Shown here: positions 34,535 to 43,969 of the stretch, one piece after another
How positions within the stretch are numbered: the first letter of the stretch is position 1
How the letters are laid out: every line of letters begins with the position of its first letter
Source: Candidatus Hydrogenedentota bacterium
GTDB lineage: Bacteria; Hydrogenedentota; Hydrogenedentia; Hydrogenedentales; SLHB01
DNA length: 57,218 nt
Reading direction: 5' to 3'
Assembly: GCA_020849535.1 (NCBI GenBank)
Contig: JADLGB010000009.1
Location: 1-57,218, forward strand
Notes under the pieces: generated by a model
The model's database searches: none
The model's input: only the letters and a program-made list of their open reading frames with translations
Told to the model about the DNA's origin: nothing
Program-made: the position numbers and the translations under genes

Positions 34535-35659
34535 CTATTTCGTTGTCGCTGGATATAGGCTGCTGATAGGGATGCGCGCAATGCGCGTGCGGTCGAGGCC
34601 GCCCTCGCGTGTGGTGTCGCCCGCGCAATATCCAAGGAACACGTTATCGCCGATGAAGTCCATGGCGATGTAGCAATACCATCCCGTGGGGGAGTCTTCG
34701 AGCGCAATGGGCGCGCCCCACGTGTCGCCGTCATCGCTGGAAATCGCCGCGGTGAGCGGTGTGCGCTTGCCCTTCAGCTCGCCGGAGATCGCGCGATGAT
34801 CGTTCCAGACCAACAACAGATCTCCCGTGCTCGGAATTCGCTCTATCGTCGCCGGAGACACGGGCGCGATAATATCCGTGCGTTCCACGGGGGACCAAGT
34901 TACGCCACTATTCGTGCTGAACGAGCGCATTTGGCAGCCTTGGTCCGTGCGGCACAGCATGAGGAGCCGGCCATCCTTTAACTCCACGACGCAAGGTTCC
35001 TGAAGTCCACTCTCGCTGTCGTCCGGCGCTTCGAGGAGCGAGTCGCTCACGCGCCAGGTTCGTCCATTATCGTCGGAGAGATAACACGTCGCCTGACCGC
35101 GGCCCCGGAAATCCCCGCCCGGCAAAGTGTGACGCGCGGTCGGGATCACGAGACGGCCCGACTTCAATTGAACCAGCCGGTCGTTGTTGACGACGAAGTA
35201 TCCGATATCGTCAATCGCCTCGACGGGTTCACTCCACGTCGCGGCCTCATCGGTGGAGAAGCGAAGCAATGGCCGGCAGTCGGACGTGGAGTTCTTGCGC
35301 AGATAGAGGAGCACGATTTCACCGCTGGCGAGACGCAACAGCGAGACGGACATGACGTTCATGCCGCCCTCATTCTCCACAATGACTTTGTCTTCAGTGG
35401 TCCACGTCTCGCCGCCATCGGAGGAGTAGCGCGCCGCCAGATGCGCCGCGCCGTGATCGCTCGAACTGCCGGTGAAGTGCGTGTACACGTACATCAGGCG
35501 GCCATCGTTGAGTTGGAGGATGTCGCCTTCTGAGTTGCGCGGATTGCCAGGGCCTGGTGGCAGATCGAGCACGGCGAAGCCGCCTGCTTGCACCAACCCT
35601 TGTGCGGCGGACACACCCGCGGCCGTGCAAAGCAAGGCCAGTACTGCTATGCGACGCAT
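34535..35659 (-). CDS. Secreted sialidase-like BNR-repeat protein
   Basis: A 374-residue protein with a signal peptide ending VSAAQG and a six-bladed propeller. Asp-box motifs are seen as SSDGGETW, STDEAATW, SDDNGRTW, STNSGVTW and SSDDGDTW. Family members include exo-alpha-sialidases and non-catalytic relatives. The N-terminal Arg triad cannot be fixed by eye, so catalytic activity is unproven. It starts three bases after the protease-like gene and is probably co-transcribed with it and htrA. Confidence 0.82.
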   Translation of the reverse strand: MRRIAVLALLCTAAGVSAAQGLVQAGGFAVLDLPPGPGNPRNSEGDILQLNDGRLMYVYTHFTGSSSDHGAAHLAARYSSDGGETWTTEDKVIVENEGGMNVMSVSLLRLASGEIVLLYLRKNSTSDCRPLLRFSTDEAATWSEPVEAIDDIGYFVVNNDRLVQLKSGRLVIPTARHTLPGGDFRGRGQATCYLSDDNGRTWRVSDSLLEAPDDSESGLQEPCVVELKDGRLLMLCRTDQGCQMRSFSTNSGVTWSPVERTDIIAPVSPATIERIPSTGDLLLVWNDHRAISGELKGKRTPLTAAISSDDGDTWGAPIALEDSPTGWYCYIAMDFIGDNVFLGYCAGDTTREGGLDRTRIARIPISSLYPATTK

Positions 35660-35661
35660 GG

Positions 35662-36630
35662 CTATACTCCCGTGGCGGGCGCCTCTTGCGGGGCCGAGTC
35701 GCCAGACTCTGCGGGCGCATCGTCAGACTTCGGCTCTTCCGAGGGCTGAGGCGTCTCACCTGTACCTTCCGCCTCGGGTTCCTCCGCGGGCGCCGGTTCA
35801 GTTCCCAATTCCTTGACTTCCTCGCCGGCGGCGGGGGCCTGGGCGGCCACTTCGGCGATATCCGCCGCGGGCACGATAACCGCCATCGACATATCACCCA
35901 TACCGCGCATCATCGACATCATGCCGCTGCCGCCTTTGACGGATCGCATGACCATGAGGCCAACCATCTGGCCATCAAGGGTGAAGGCAGGAGAACCCAA
36001 ACCGGTCTGCGTGGGGTCATTCCCCGGGATGTAGAGCGTGCGGGGCTTGGTCACAACCGAGTCCACACGCTCAATGGAACAAGCATAGGAACGGCCCGCG
36101 ACACGCCCGAGTCGATTAATCGTGATGATGGGGTCGAGAATCTGAGGCTGTCCGGCGTTGGCAAGGTCCACGGCGGCCAGGGGTTCCTTCGGAGCTTCGA
36201 GGGGCCGCACGAAAGCAAGGTCAAGGTCCTTGTCGCGCAGAACGATCTGCCCGGGAATCTCGGTACCGTCCTCAGTGAGGATCTTGAGGTCCGAGACCTG
36301 GCTGTTCATCTCCAGGCCTTCCATATCTTCACCGGACATCTCGGCCATGTTCTGGAACATGCTGGTAGGGTCGGTCTCGCTGAGCGCGACAACGGTCAGA
36401 CCGGAGGGATCGACGACCGTACCGGTGACTTCGGCCTTATCCTCCATATCCTGGGATCCAAAACCGGGCATGGAGATTTGCTGTTTGATCACAAGCTTGA
36501 TGGTGACCACCGCAAGCCGGTGTTTCTCGAGTATCTGACGGCCCTTATCGGCCAATTCATCGGCTTGCGCGCCCATGCACGCGAACGCAAACACGACTGC
36601 CGCAAAGAACCCGGCAACTCTCTGGGACAT
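35662..36630 (-). CDS. Secreted trypsin-fold pseudoprotease
   Basis: A 322-residue secreted protein (signal ends GAQA) that follows the strand order of an S1C protease. The motifs are altered: where HtrA has TNNHV there is VALSETD (81-87), and the serine site GNSGG reads TGLGSPAF, so His and Ser are both lost. Only the DLDLAFV Asp remains. The last 50 residues are rich in Pro, Glu and Ala, like a disordered linker. Its ribosome-binding site lies within the end of the htrA gene. A chaperone, adaptor or inhibitor role beside the active HtrA is inferred. Confidence 0.7.
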   Translation of the reverse strand: MSQRVAGFFAAVVFAFACMGAQADELADKGRQILEKHRLAVVTIKLVIKQQISMPGFGSQDMEDKAEVTGTVVDPSGLTVVALSETDPTSMFQNMAEMSGEDMEGLEMNSQVSDLKILTEDGTEIPGQIVLRDKDLDLAFVRPLEAPKEPLAAVDLANAGQPQILDPIITINRLGRVAGRSYACSIERVDSVVTKPRTLYIPGNDPTQTGLGSPAFTLDGQMVGLMVMRSVKGGSGMMSMMRGMGDMSMAVIVPAADIAEVAAQAPAAGEEVKELGTEPAPAEEPEAEGTGETPQPSEEPKSDDAPAESGDSAPQEAPATGV

Positions 36631-36633
36631 GAA

Positions 36634-38706
36634 CTACTCCTTTCCTGTGGACGCTGAATCGTCCCACTTGGGTTCAAACTCGAGATACGCGCGATGGATG
36701 CCGCGTTCGATCAGGAAGACGACAGCGCTTTTCGCGCCGGATTCGATGGCTTTCATCGTCGTTTCGAGCGTAGCGACATCAGGCACGGGCTGGCCGTCGA
36801 TCGCCACGATGAGGTCGCCTACGTCAAGGGTACCTAGAGAAGCCCAACCGCCGGATTCGACTTTCGTCACGAGCACACCGGTTTTGTCCAGAGGCCACTT
36901 CTCGCTGGCTTTGTCCAGGAAGGTGATGTCACGCGCCGTGAATTCAAAATTCTTGTCCTCATACGCCTTCATCTCACGGCTCTGCTGAGGCGCCGCGGCC
37001 AGGTCTATGGGCAACTTGATCTTCTCCGTGCCGCGCAGGATGCCGAGTTCCGCGGAAGAACCAATCTTGTACTGCCGGATGAGCGTCTCGAGTTCCTCGT
37101 AGTCTTCCTGGGTAGCGGCTTCGAGGGGTTCGCCGTCAACGGCGTAGATTAAGTCACCGACCTGCACACCCGCCTTTTCGGCACTGGCGCCGGGATACAC
37201 CTGAATCACGCGGTGGCCTTTGAGTTCCGGATTCTGCATCTGCTCGGCCATTTCGCGCGTGATGACCTGGGTGCTGATGCCGAGCCAGGCCTTCTGAACC
37301 TCGCGTGGAGGATCGGGCAGTTCCTTGATCCCGACTTTCACCACGGTCATGTACTTGAGGGCCTTGCGTTCAAACTCGACCATGACCGGCGTAGGTTCGG
37401 TCTTGCCTTCCGTCACCTCGGAAGTAATGGAGCGCAGGCTTTCCACGTTGATCACGGGCTTTCCATTGACCGACACCAGCACGTCACCACGATTGATATT
37501 CGGCTTGGACTCGCCCGCGGGACCGCCCGCCGCAACCGTGGACACGTAAACGCCGTCGGTGGTGTCCCGCTGCATTTCCTTGGCATTAACGAAGGAGAGG
37601 TCACGCCCGGTGATGCCCCACTGCTTGAACTCCTGCTCCTTTGGCTGCACCTTCTGATACTGAGTGGGCGTGACTTTGAGCGTCACTTCCTTGCCATCGC
37701 GAGAAACAACGGCTTCGACCTCCTGGCCAATTGGCAGCGCGGCTACAAGAGCATTGTACGCGGGAATCTGCTCTTCGAAGCGGACATTGATCTCCTTGCC
37801 GCCGAGACGGACCAAGACGTCGCCGGACTGAAATCCCGCGGCCGCGGCTGGCGTGTCCTTGATGGCTTCGCGCACAAGTACGCCGCGACGTGAGGTCGGC
37901 GCGGTTCGCAAGAGCGGCTGCACTTCAAGGCCGAGCCATGCGCGCTTCACTTCGCCGTGCTCGATGATCTGCTGGGCAACTTCTTTCGCGAGGTTGCCAG
38001 GGATGGCGCCCGAGAGACCAAAACGGATCTCGTTCACGCCGATGGCCTCGCCCTTCAGATTCACCAGTGGACCGCCGGAGTTACCGCCGTAGATGTCGGC
38101 ATCGTGTCCGATCCAGCGCACGAGGGAACCGACGTCTTCGCCATCGAGCGTGAAGGCGCCCCAACGGCTCATACGCCCGGGGATGACCAACTCCGTGTTG
38201 CTCACGATGCCAAGCGTGACCGACTGGGAGAGCGCCATCGGGCTTCCCATGGCGAGCACGTAGTCGCCCACGCGCAAGTCGGAGGAATCGCCAAACGTAG
38301 CAGTGGGGAAGATGCGCGCCCCGTCGGACTTGAGTTTGATGACGGCGATGTCCGTCTGCGCATCCGTGCCGATGAGGTCGGCCTCGATGATCTCGCGCGT
38401 GGACAGCGTGCAGAACATGCGCGTCGCGTGTCCCGCCACGTGGTGGTTGGTGACGACATGTCCCTCGCCGGTGATGATGGTGCCGCTACCAGTAGCCTCA
38501 TACTTCTGCTCGCGCCCGTCGCGGTAGTCGGTCCACACGACGGCAATGCGCACGAGGGCAGGTTTGACCTTCGCAATCGCGACATCCACCGCGGCGCGGA
38601 CGGAGTCCGGCACCTCCTGGGCAGCAGAGACCGGCGCCCCGGCGAACGCGCCCATGGTGAGCAACGCGACGAACAGGAGCATAGTCCGGGAATTCCTAAA
38701 CTGCAT
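36634..38706 (-). CDS. HtrA-like periplasmic serine protease with four PDZ domains
   Basis: A 690-residue protein. The signal peptide (to about residue 29) is followed by a trypsin-like domain (about 45-225) with the intact triad His89 (VTNHHV), Asp119 (QTDIAVIK) and Ser210 (GGNSGGP). PDZ-like domains then run at about 240-330, 345-450, 470-570 and 600-680. Typical HtrA/DegP proteins have one or two PDZ domains, so the C-terminal array is unusually long. This would be an envelope quality-control protease. The first Met of the signal peptide is chosen as start; a longer frame adds an unrelated leader. Confidence 0.85.
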   Translation of the reverse strand: MQFRNSRTMLLFVALLTMGAFAGAPVSAAQEVPDSVRAAVDVAIAKVKPALVRIAVVWTDYRDGREQKYEATGSGTIITGEGHVVTNHHVAGHATRMFCTLSTREIIEADLIGTDAQTDIAVIKLKSDGARIFPTATFGDSSDLRVGDYVLAMGSPMALSQSVTLGIVSNTELVIPGRMSRWGAFTLDGEDVGSLVRWIGHDADIYGGNSGGPLVNLKGEAIGVNEIRFGLSGAIPGNLAKEVAQQIIEHGEVKRAWLGLEVQPLLRTAPTSRRGVLVREAIKDTPAAAAGFQSGDVLVRLGGKEINVRFEEQIPAYNALVAALPIGQEVEAVVSRDGKEVTLKVTPTQYQKVQPKEQEFKQWGITGRDLSFVNAKEMQRDTTDGVYVSTVAAGGPAGESKPNINRGDVLVSVNGKPVINVESLRSITSEVTEGKTEPTPVMVEFERKALKYMTVVKVGIKELPDPPREVQKAWLGISTQVITREMAEQMQNPELKGHRVIQVYPGASAEKAGVQVGDLIYAVDGEPLEAATQEDYEELETLIRQYKIGSSAELGILRGTEKIKLPIDLAAAPQQSREMKAYEDKNFEFTARDITFLDKASEKWPLDKTGVLVTKVESGGWASLGTLDVGDLIVAIDGQPVPDVATLETTMKAIESGAKSAVVFLIERGIHRAYLEFEPKWDDSASTGKE

Positions 38707-39350
38707 ACGCTTCGAATCCTTGTAGTAGCTTGGAGTCCGGGGTTTCACTAAGCCAGACGGCACCTGGGCCGCCGACTGGCGGGCAACGGCAATCTGGCCG
38801 CGCAGACGACTGCGGTTCACGGGGGGCCAAACGATTTCGAGTCTATCCTTGCAGTCCACGCACGCATTCGCAGCCATCTGGCACACCGCGGCCCATTATG
38901 GCGAGGCAGTCTCTGCGAGTCAAGCAAGCGAATGCCGCTATCTCATGGAATGGCACACAGATACGTTTTGAGGTGCGCCCTCGCTGCGGCCGAAGCAACC
39001 TGAGATTGTCCCCAAGCATCTGCTCAACGATTTGAAACCGGAATCGCGCTCTCGACTGCATGACGGCAGCTAATGATCGGGCTGATAGATCGAGTTCGAT
39101 TTGTTTGGACCCAAATCCGGCAGTACAATAGGAGGGACACCTTCTTTCGCGTATGCTCCGCGGAGCGAAGCATGGGTCCCTTGGCCGTTCGGGCGGTACA
39201 TCACCACGGAGAGCAAGAATCTGTGGACCACCATACAATCAGCGTACCACTTCACGAATCTCAGAAACGCATGCCGGTCATTGGCGGTTCGAAGGTGTCC
39301 CCCGCCTGTTCTCCCCTCGCATTTCTCCTGCGAGCGCGTGGATGCTCGGT
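38707..39350. other. Intergenic region upstream of htrA
   Basis: A 644-base stretch without a credible gene. It carries the dispersed palindrome at 39134-39180 and presumably the htrA promoter, which I could not place with confidence. Confidence 0.6.
39134..39180. repeat. Second copy of the CTTTCGC...GCTCCGCGGAGCGAA element
   Basis: GGGAC and GGTCCC flank the same GCTCCGCGGAGCGAA core found at 1063-1089. The arms differ from those of the first copy. Confidence 0.62.
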
Positions 39351-41312
39351 TCATTCAGCGTTCAACTCCGCCGATGGTGCGGTCTTTGCGTCGGCGACAA
39401 TCTGGGAAGCACGTGCAACTGCCGACCGGCACCGTTCGATGTCTTCTGAGGGGATTTGAGTGTTGGGAGTCGAGTCAAATGCAGCAAGGGTTTCCACTGC
39501 TTGATCTTCAAAAGACTGCAATTCGACCGGTGCGACACCTTGTCGCGCCAAGTCAATGGCCAAAGCGGCTAGGGCCTCCGCCTTGCCAAGAAGCGCCTCT
39601 TGGCGTTGGAGCGAATCCGAAGACATCAAGAGGACCGCATCGAAAGCTGCGGCAGCTTGGACGTGACCGGAACCGCTTGCATAGAACTTTCCGTTTTGAA
39701 TCAGTCGATCAGGATTCTGGTGAAGCACAAGCGCCTTTGCGAAGCGTTGGACAAGCTCATTCAGATCATCAATCCTCTTGTACCGGATTAAGTAGCCGGA
39801 CATCCATCCGTATTCCATAGACAGTTGGTCGCAGTCATACACCCCTTGTGCAGTTTCAATGAACTCGTTCCAGGCGGCGTACCACTGCTCTCTGTCGCCG
39901 GCGGCGAACCAGATCTCCTGCAGGAGCCGACGAGAAGCGATTTCGGTATCCACATCGTTCGTGGATATCGCCATGTCGATAAGGTTCCTGCACGGCTCGA
40001 TGAACTCGCGAACCGCAATGGCAGACTCGTCATTGGAAGGCCTCCTCACGTCGAAGAACCGCCGCAGGATTGAGTAATACACCCACCGGCAGTCGTCCAA
40101 CGGGCCTTCGAGGAGGTCACGCGGGTCCCCTGCGCGTGCATCAAACGTCACTGTGCCGGTGGGAGCGGTGTGAAAGCTCATCACCCGATTGCCGTCGGCA
40201 GTCTCGATGTAGACCTCTACGGGACAGGAGGGCAAACGAGTCTCACCAGTCCCGCCATTGTACGTCCACACTATCCGGCGCGGCGGAGCGATAGGAAGGG
40301 TATCTGAACCATGCGAATAGGCGAGTGCTTTCTCGTGGACGTCAAGGATTACCCTGCGACCGCCCGGCGTGCCTCCTGATTCGGGCGGTTGCTGCTCCCA
40401 ACGCACAGACGCGATCGGATCGGACGTGGCGTCACCATAGACTCGGCCCGACCGAACACTCGAACGTCCGCCTTCTTCGGAGGTGTCATATTCCACGCGC
40501 TTCAACCGCGCGAGGTAGAACCAAGGGTTGTCTTCTTCCCACGTGGCGACCAGCGTGCGATTCGCGGTGTCCTCTCGCGGTTCTTTCAGTGGAAGGACAC
40601 GGCAATTGTGCTGCACCCAACTGTTCGCCACAGTCGCAACCACTCGGTTGTCCTGCCCTACGCGGATGGGCGACTCGCTAACCGTGGCGACCGCTGCCTC
40701 CACCGCTTCACGTGCCGCTTGGGGTGCCGTCCAGCGGTGAGGCTGATATATTTTGAGACCCGTGGACGTGACCGCGATAGTGAGCCCGATTGGCTCGTAC
40801 GCCAGACCTCGTGCTCGCCAGTTTGGTTTCCGCGAGATGCATTCGCCCCGGATGACGCCATTGTGAACGCCAAACACCCCGCGAAGGGTCCCCGCGATAC
40901 CCGGCGGCGCGGCGATTCCTTCGTGAGGAGGATACTCAAGCACGAACTCCGCGCATGTACTTGCTGGTGCAGGCGCGGGACCCGCAAGGACGCCCGAATT
41001 CACAGCTTCGACAGGAATCTCAAAAAAGGGAGAACCAAACACGCAATCGGCGATCAGCCCGATTGCTTCATACTCTTGGACCGCACGGGCGTGCTCTTTG
41101 ACGCTGCGAACGCGCGCGGCGCCAGCCTGCACACTCTCGGTGGTTGAGGGCTTCTCGGGCGGCCCTGCCTCCGCTCCAAGCGCGGTGGCAGTCTCCCCGA
41201 TCCCGGCGGATAAGAGCGCCAGGCATATCAGGACCGCGCCCCGGAACAAACGCGGCAGTCTGTGCCGGGAGCATGGTCGGTACTCTGGTTCATCCTCGGA
41301 TCGTTTATCCAT
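39351..41312 (-). CDS. Unknown secreted protein, 653 residues
   Basis: A large exported protein that I do not recognise. A charged N-region is followed by a hydrophobic stretch (about 24-43, VLICLALLSAG) like a signal peptide or anchor. The middle is beta-rich, and the C-terminal 250 residues are helical. The start at 41310-41312 overlaps the upstream stop by eight bases, so the two are translationally coupled. Repeated Cys residues (for example CAEF, CRVL, CPVE) may form disulfides outside the cytoplasm. Confidence 0.7.
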   Translation of the reverse strand: MDKRSEDEPEYRPCSRHRLPRLFRGAVLICLALLSAGIGETATALGAEAGPPEKPSTTESVQAGAARVRSVKEHARAVQEYEAIGLIADCVFGSPFFEIPVEAVNSGVLAGPAPAPASTCAEFVLEYPPHEGIAAPPGIAGTLRGVFGVHNGVIRGECISRKPNWRARGLAYEPIGLTIAVTSTGLKIYQPHRWTAPQAAREAVEAAVATVSESPIRVGQDNRVVATVANSWVQHNCRVLPLKEPREDTANRTLVATWEEDNPWFYLARLKRVEYDTSEEGGRSSVRSGRVYGDATSDPIASVRWEQQPPESGGTPGGRRVILDVHEKALAYSHGSDTLPIAPPRRIVWTYNGGTGETRLPSCPVEVYIETADGNRVMSFHTAPTGTVTFDARAGDPRDLLEGPLDDCRWVYYSILRRFFDVRRPSNDESAIAVREFIEPCRNLIDMAISTNDVDTEIASRRLLQEIWFAAGDREQWYAAWNEFIETAQGVYDCDQLSMEYGWMSGYLIRYKRIDDLNELVQRFAKALVLHQNPDRLIQNGKFYASGSGHVQAAAAFDAVLLMSSDSLQRQEALLGKAEALAALAIDLARQGVAPVELQSFEDQAVETLAAFDSTPNTQIPSEDIERCRSAVARASQIVADAKTAPSAELNAE

Positions 41313-42474
41313 GCGAACTACGGCGCCTCCAGGATAGGTATCCGCCCACCGCCGCAACAATGGCAGCAATTGCGCACAGCGCTATGTATCCGCCCAGTGA
41401 CGAATCCGTATGTTTAGCCTCCGGAGCGGATGCCGCCAGCCTCTCATCGAGAACAAGATCCGAGGAACCGTCCGTTACTACATCGGGATCTGGAGGTTTG
41501 GCCGAGCCCAAAGTCTGGTCCGTGAGGTTGGTCTCCGGGGGCGACATCGGTGGGTCAGACTCGACGCTGAACTTCGGGAAGCGACGCTCACGCTCAAGCC
41601 AACTGGCAATGCTGTGCATCTTGGAACGCTCCGTCTCTTCTTCCATTCCCTTGCGCTCCAGTTGCCTCAAGCGGTCGGAGTAGGGGTACTCCGTCATCTC
41701 TTCGGTCGACGTGATGACCCGGTCAATATACACACTGATTCCATCCAAGGTTAGTAATTCGGCGGGGAGCCCTTGATCGCGCTTCTCCTCTATCTCAGCA
41801 AGTTCTGCTTGAAGATCCTCGCTTGACAACTGTCCCTTCGCAGCAATCGTTTCCAGCAACGAGGCAAGCTCCGCGTCTGTGAGAACCGATTTGAAATTCG
41901 GGTCGAGCGGGTTAGCCGCAGCGAATCGCATATTCTGAAGACCTTCTTCTGTGATGCGCTTGAATTCGTCCAACGATTCCTGGTCAGGAAGGTATTCGGC
42001 CACCTCGCTCAACGTTGTTACGACCGCTTCCTCGACGGCAGTGAACTGCTCATCTAACCGCTTCTGCTCGTCCTGGTTGAGTGGCGGGCGCGACGCGTAA
42101 TCGTCCAGCAAGAGCGCGTACTTCTCTTCCATGATCTCGAGAGTTACGGATGACTCGAAGTGTAATGGAGTTTGTTGGAGCGCGGTATCCGGCGCGTATT
42201 TCAGAACGTGTGCCGCCGACTCCGGCGGAAGAGTGTTCAGCACCGTCTCACGTTGCCGCTCCAATATATCCAGAAATCCGGCGCGCTGTGCTTCTGTCCA
42301 CTCCGGACGTTCTTGTTGGAGCCAAGCGTCCAGTTCGCCCCTCTCGAAATTCACCTGGCCGGAAACGCGAAGCGCCGGCATGCACAGCAGGACAGCCGAG
42401 ACACTGAGCGCCAAAAGCCGCGGCACGTCTACACCCCCTGTCCGTCGCGCGGACGGCAGTCTCGAAATATTCAT
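41305..42474 (-). CDS. Unknown secreted protein with a C-terminal membrane anchor
   Basis: A 389-residue protein with an N-terminal signal region (about 18-40), then long Glu/Asp/Leu-rich helices. A Pro/Asp/Ser-rich linker (about 310-350) leads to a final hydrophobic helix (LGGYIALCAIAAIVAAVGG) that ends in basic WRRRSSHG. That tail layout resembles sortase-like or tail-anchor signals but lacks a PEP motif. It overlaps the following gene, so the pair likely works together at the envelope. Function unknown. Confidence 0.7.
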   Translation of the reverse strand: MNISRLPSARRTGGVDVPRLLALSVSAVLLCMPALRVSGQVNFERGELDAWLQQERPEWTEAQRAGFLDILERQRETVLNTLPPESAAHVLKYAPDTALQQTPLHFESSVTLEIMEEKYALLLDDYASRPPLNQDEQKRLDEQFTAVEEAVVTTLSEVAEYLPDQESLDEFKRITEEGLQNMRFAAANPLDPNFKSVLTDAELASLLETIAAKGQLSSEDLQAELAEIEEKRDQGLPAELLTLDGISVYIDRVITSTEEMTEYPYSDRLRQLERKGMEEETERSKMHSIASWLERERRFPKFSVESDPPMSPPETNLTDQTLGSAKPPDPDVVTDGSSDLVLDERLAASAPEAKHTDSSLGGYIALCAIAAIVAAVGGYLSWRRRSSHG

Positions 42475-42548
42475 TGCGGATGCCGTTCTCCAATTCTGCC
42501 AAAATGCTCAGAAATCCAATGCGATTCCGCAGATTCGCAAGTCGCGCA

Positions 42549-43370
42549 CTACGGCTTGATGAGTCTGGGTCCTCCGAGATCCAGTTCCCCGTAAGAGGTG
42601 TCAATTTCAGCAAAGGCCTTGGATTTGGCCTGGAACATGTAGTCAGTGGTATCTCTTGTCGCGTAAGCCTTTGCGCTCGCGCTCGAACTGAACTTGATCC
42701 CGCACCTCGAACCAGGATCGTCATCGTACTCAAAGATCGAAACATACACCAGAAAGCTCTCGCCCGGTGCCGTGCTCTGAGGAATGATGTCTGACCAGTT
42801 TATGCTAAGTTCAATAACGCCAATCCCAATTCCGGTAAGGCCACCGGCTTCCTGTATGACCTCTGCGCCCGCCCATACGTCCTTTTCCGACAACTTGCCC
42901 TCTGAATTGGCGGTTTCACATTCGAGCTTGCCCTAAGCGTGTGTGACTATCTTCCCGTATCCAAAATACAGGCCTTCGATGTCCAGCGCCGCATCAGCAT
43001 ATACTCTCGCGACGACGTCGCAATCAAAGCGGTACAGCGCAGTGGAATCCTGGCCGTCATGCGTCCACTCCCATTTCGTGTAGGCGGTGATTCCACCCTC
43101 TGCAGGAGTCGTTGCGGTGGAATTGCTTGTATTCTCTAGCTCTACCTCCGCATGCGCGTTTCCCCACTTGTCTGTCCCGATGGTTAGGCTCCGGTTCACG
43201 CGCAAATTCCCCACGTCAGTTGATCCACGCATGATGTTTACCGTCGAACTGCCCGACGCGGTTTCGCCCGTCGGGACAAGCGTATACCCCGCGTGCGCGA
43301 CGGAAGGCACGGCCACTGACGCGCAAGCGATGATAGCCACCATAGTGCAACAATGTTTGTGCCTAAGCAT
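42549..43370 (-). pseudogene. Secreted protein interrupted by an in-frame amber codon
   Basis: The ATG at 43368-43370 has AAGGAGG eight bases upstream and starts a signal peptide ending SVAHA. The frame is open to a TAG at 42933-42935 and then continues without a shift to a stop at 42549. The full reading frame would give about 272 residues with the TAG as one internal codon. Both halves have the same composition, rich in Ser, Thr, Gly, Ala and Glu with alternating hydrophobics, as in secreted beta proteins. It could be a nonsense mutation, a sequence error or a read-through codon. I cannot name a family. Confidence 0.65.
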
Positions 43371-43969
43371 ACAGTCCCCTCCTTGCCAGTTCGTTTGACA
43401 TTGAACCAATTAAGATATCCCCCATAGCATTCGACAATGGCCGAGTTGCTGTGTCGGTGTATGATGTAATAAATAGTGAGATGTAACTACGGGCTTGAAT
43501 ACCTTTGCCCTCGCCCCGTCACGTGCCAACTGAGTCTGTGATGGTCCTCCAAGAACGCGCGGGAAGGAAGCACGATACAATTGTCAATTTGAGCAATTGT
43601 CATGCCATTGTGCGCAAGTGCGTGAGCGTACCTAAAAGGGCATTGTTCTTCAGGCCCTTGCAGAGCCTTCAGTATTCAATACCGAAAAAGTCACGCAGTG
43701 AGAAGTGTAACGTATTGAAGCGCCTTGTAATGTATATTTACGGTACGCGGGAACCAATTGGAGACTCGGGCGCGAGTTCCTGCAAACCCAGGGACGGACT
43801 GCTTGCTTCACGTGTGACTCTCTTCTCCAAGAGTCCCAGAAATGCACGCGAGTCAGAGTCCGATCTGTGCGTGTCCGCGCGCAGGTCCCCCAGTTCAGGC
43901 AATGCGTGGTTGTTCTGGATCCTGTTCAGTAACACGGGTTGATGCAGGAGCAGGTTACAGACGCAATTT
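43371..43969. other. Intergenic region with paired CAATTGTCA sites
   Basis: No credible gene in 599 bases. Two direct copies of CAATTGTCA (43578-43586 and 43594-43602) are 16 bases apart, a spacing of about one and a half helical turns. Confidence 0.5.

Noticed and set aside
38887..39350. Minus-strand frames upstream of htrA as a small secreted protein
   Set aside because: No start signal or hydropathy pattern, and they cross the dispersed palindrome at 39134-39180.
42880..42960. Frameshift as the cause of the split secreted gene
   Set aside because: Both parts lie in the same frame; only a single TAG codon interrupts them.
43505..43942. Plus-strand frame of 145 codons in the gap before the SpoIIM-like gene
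   Set aside because: No ribosome-binding site, no recognisable domain and an amino-acid mix unlike its neighbours; the gap looks non-coding.
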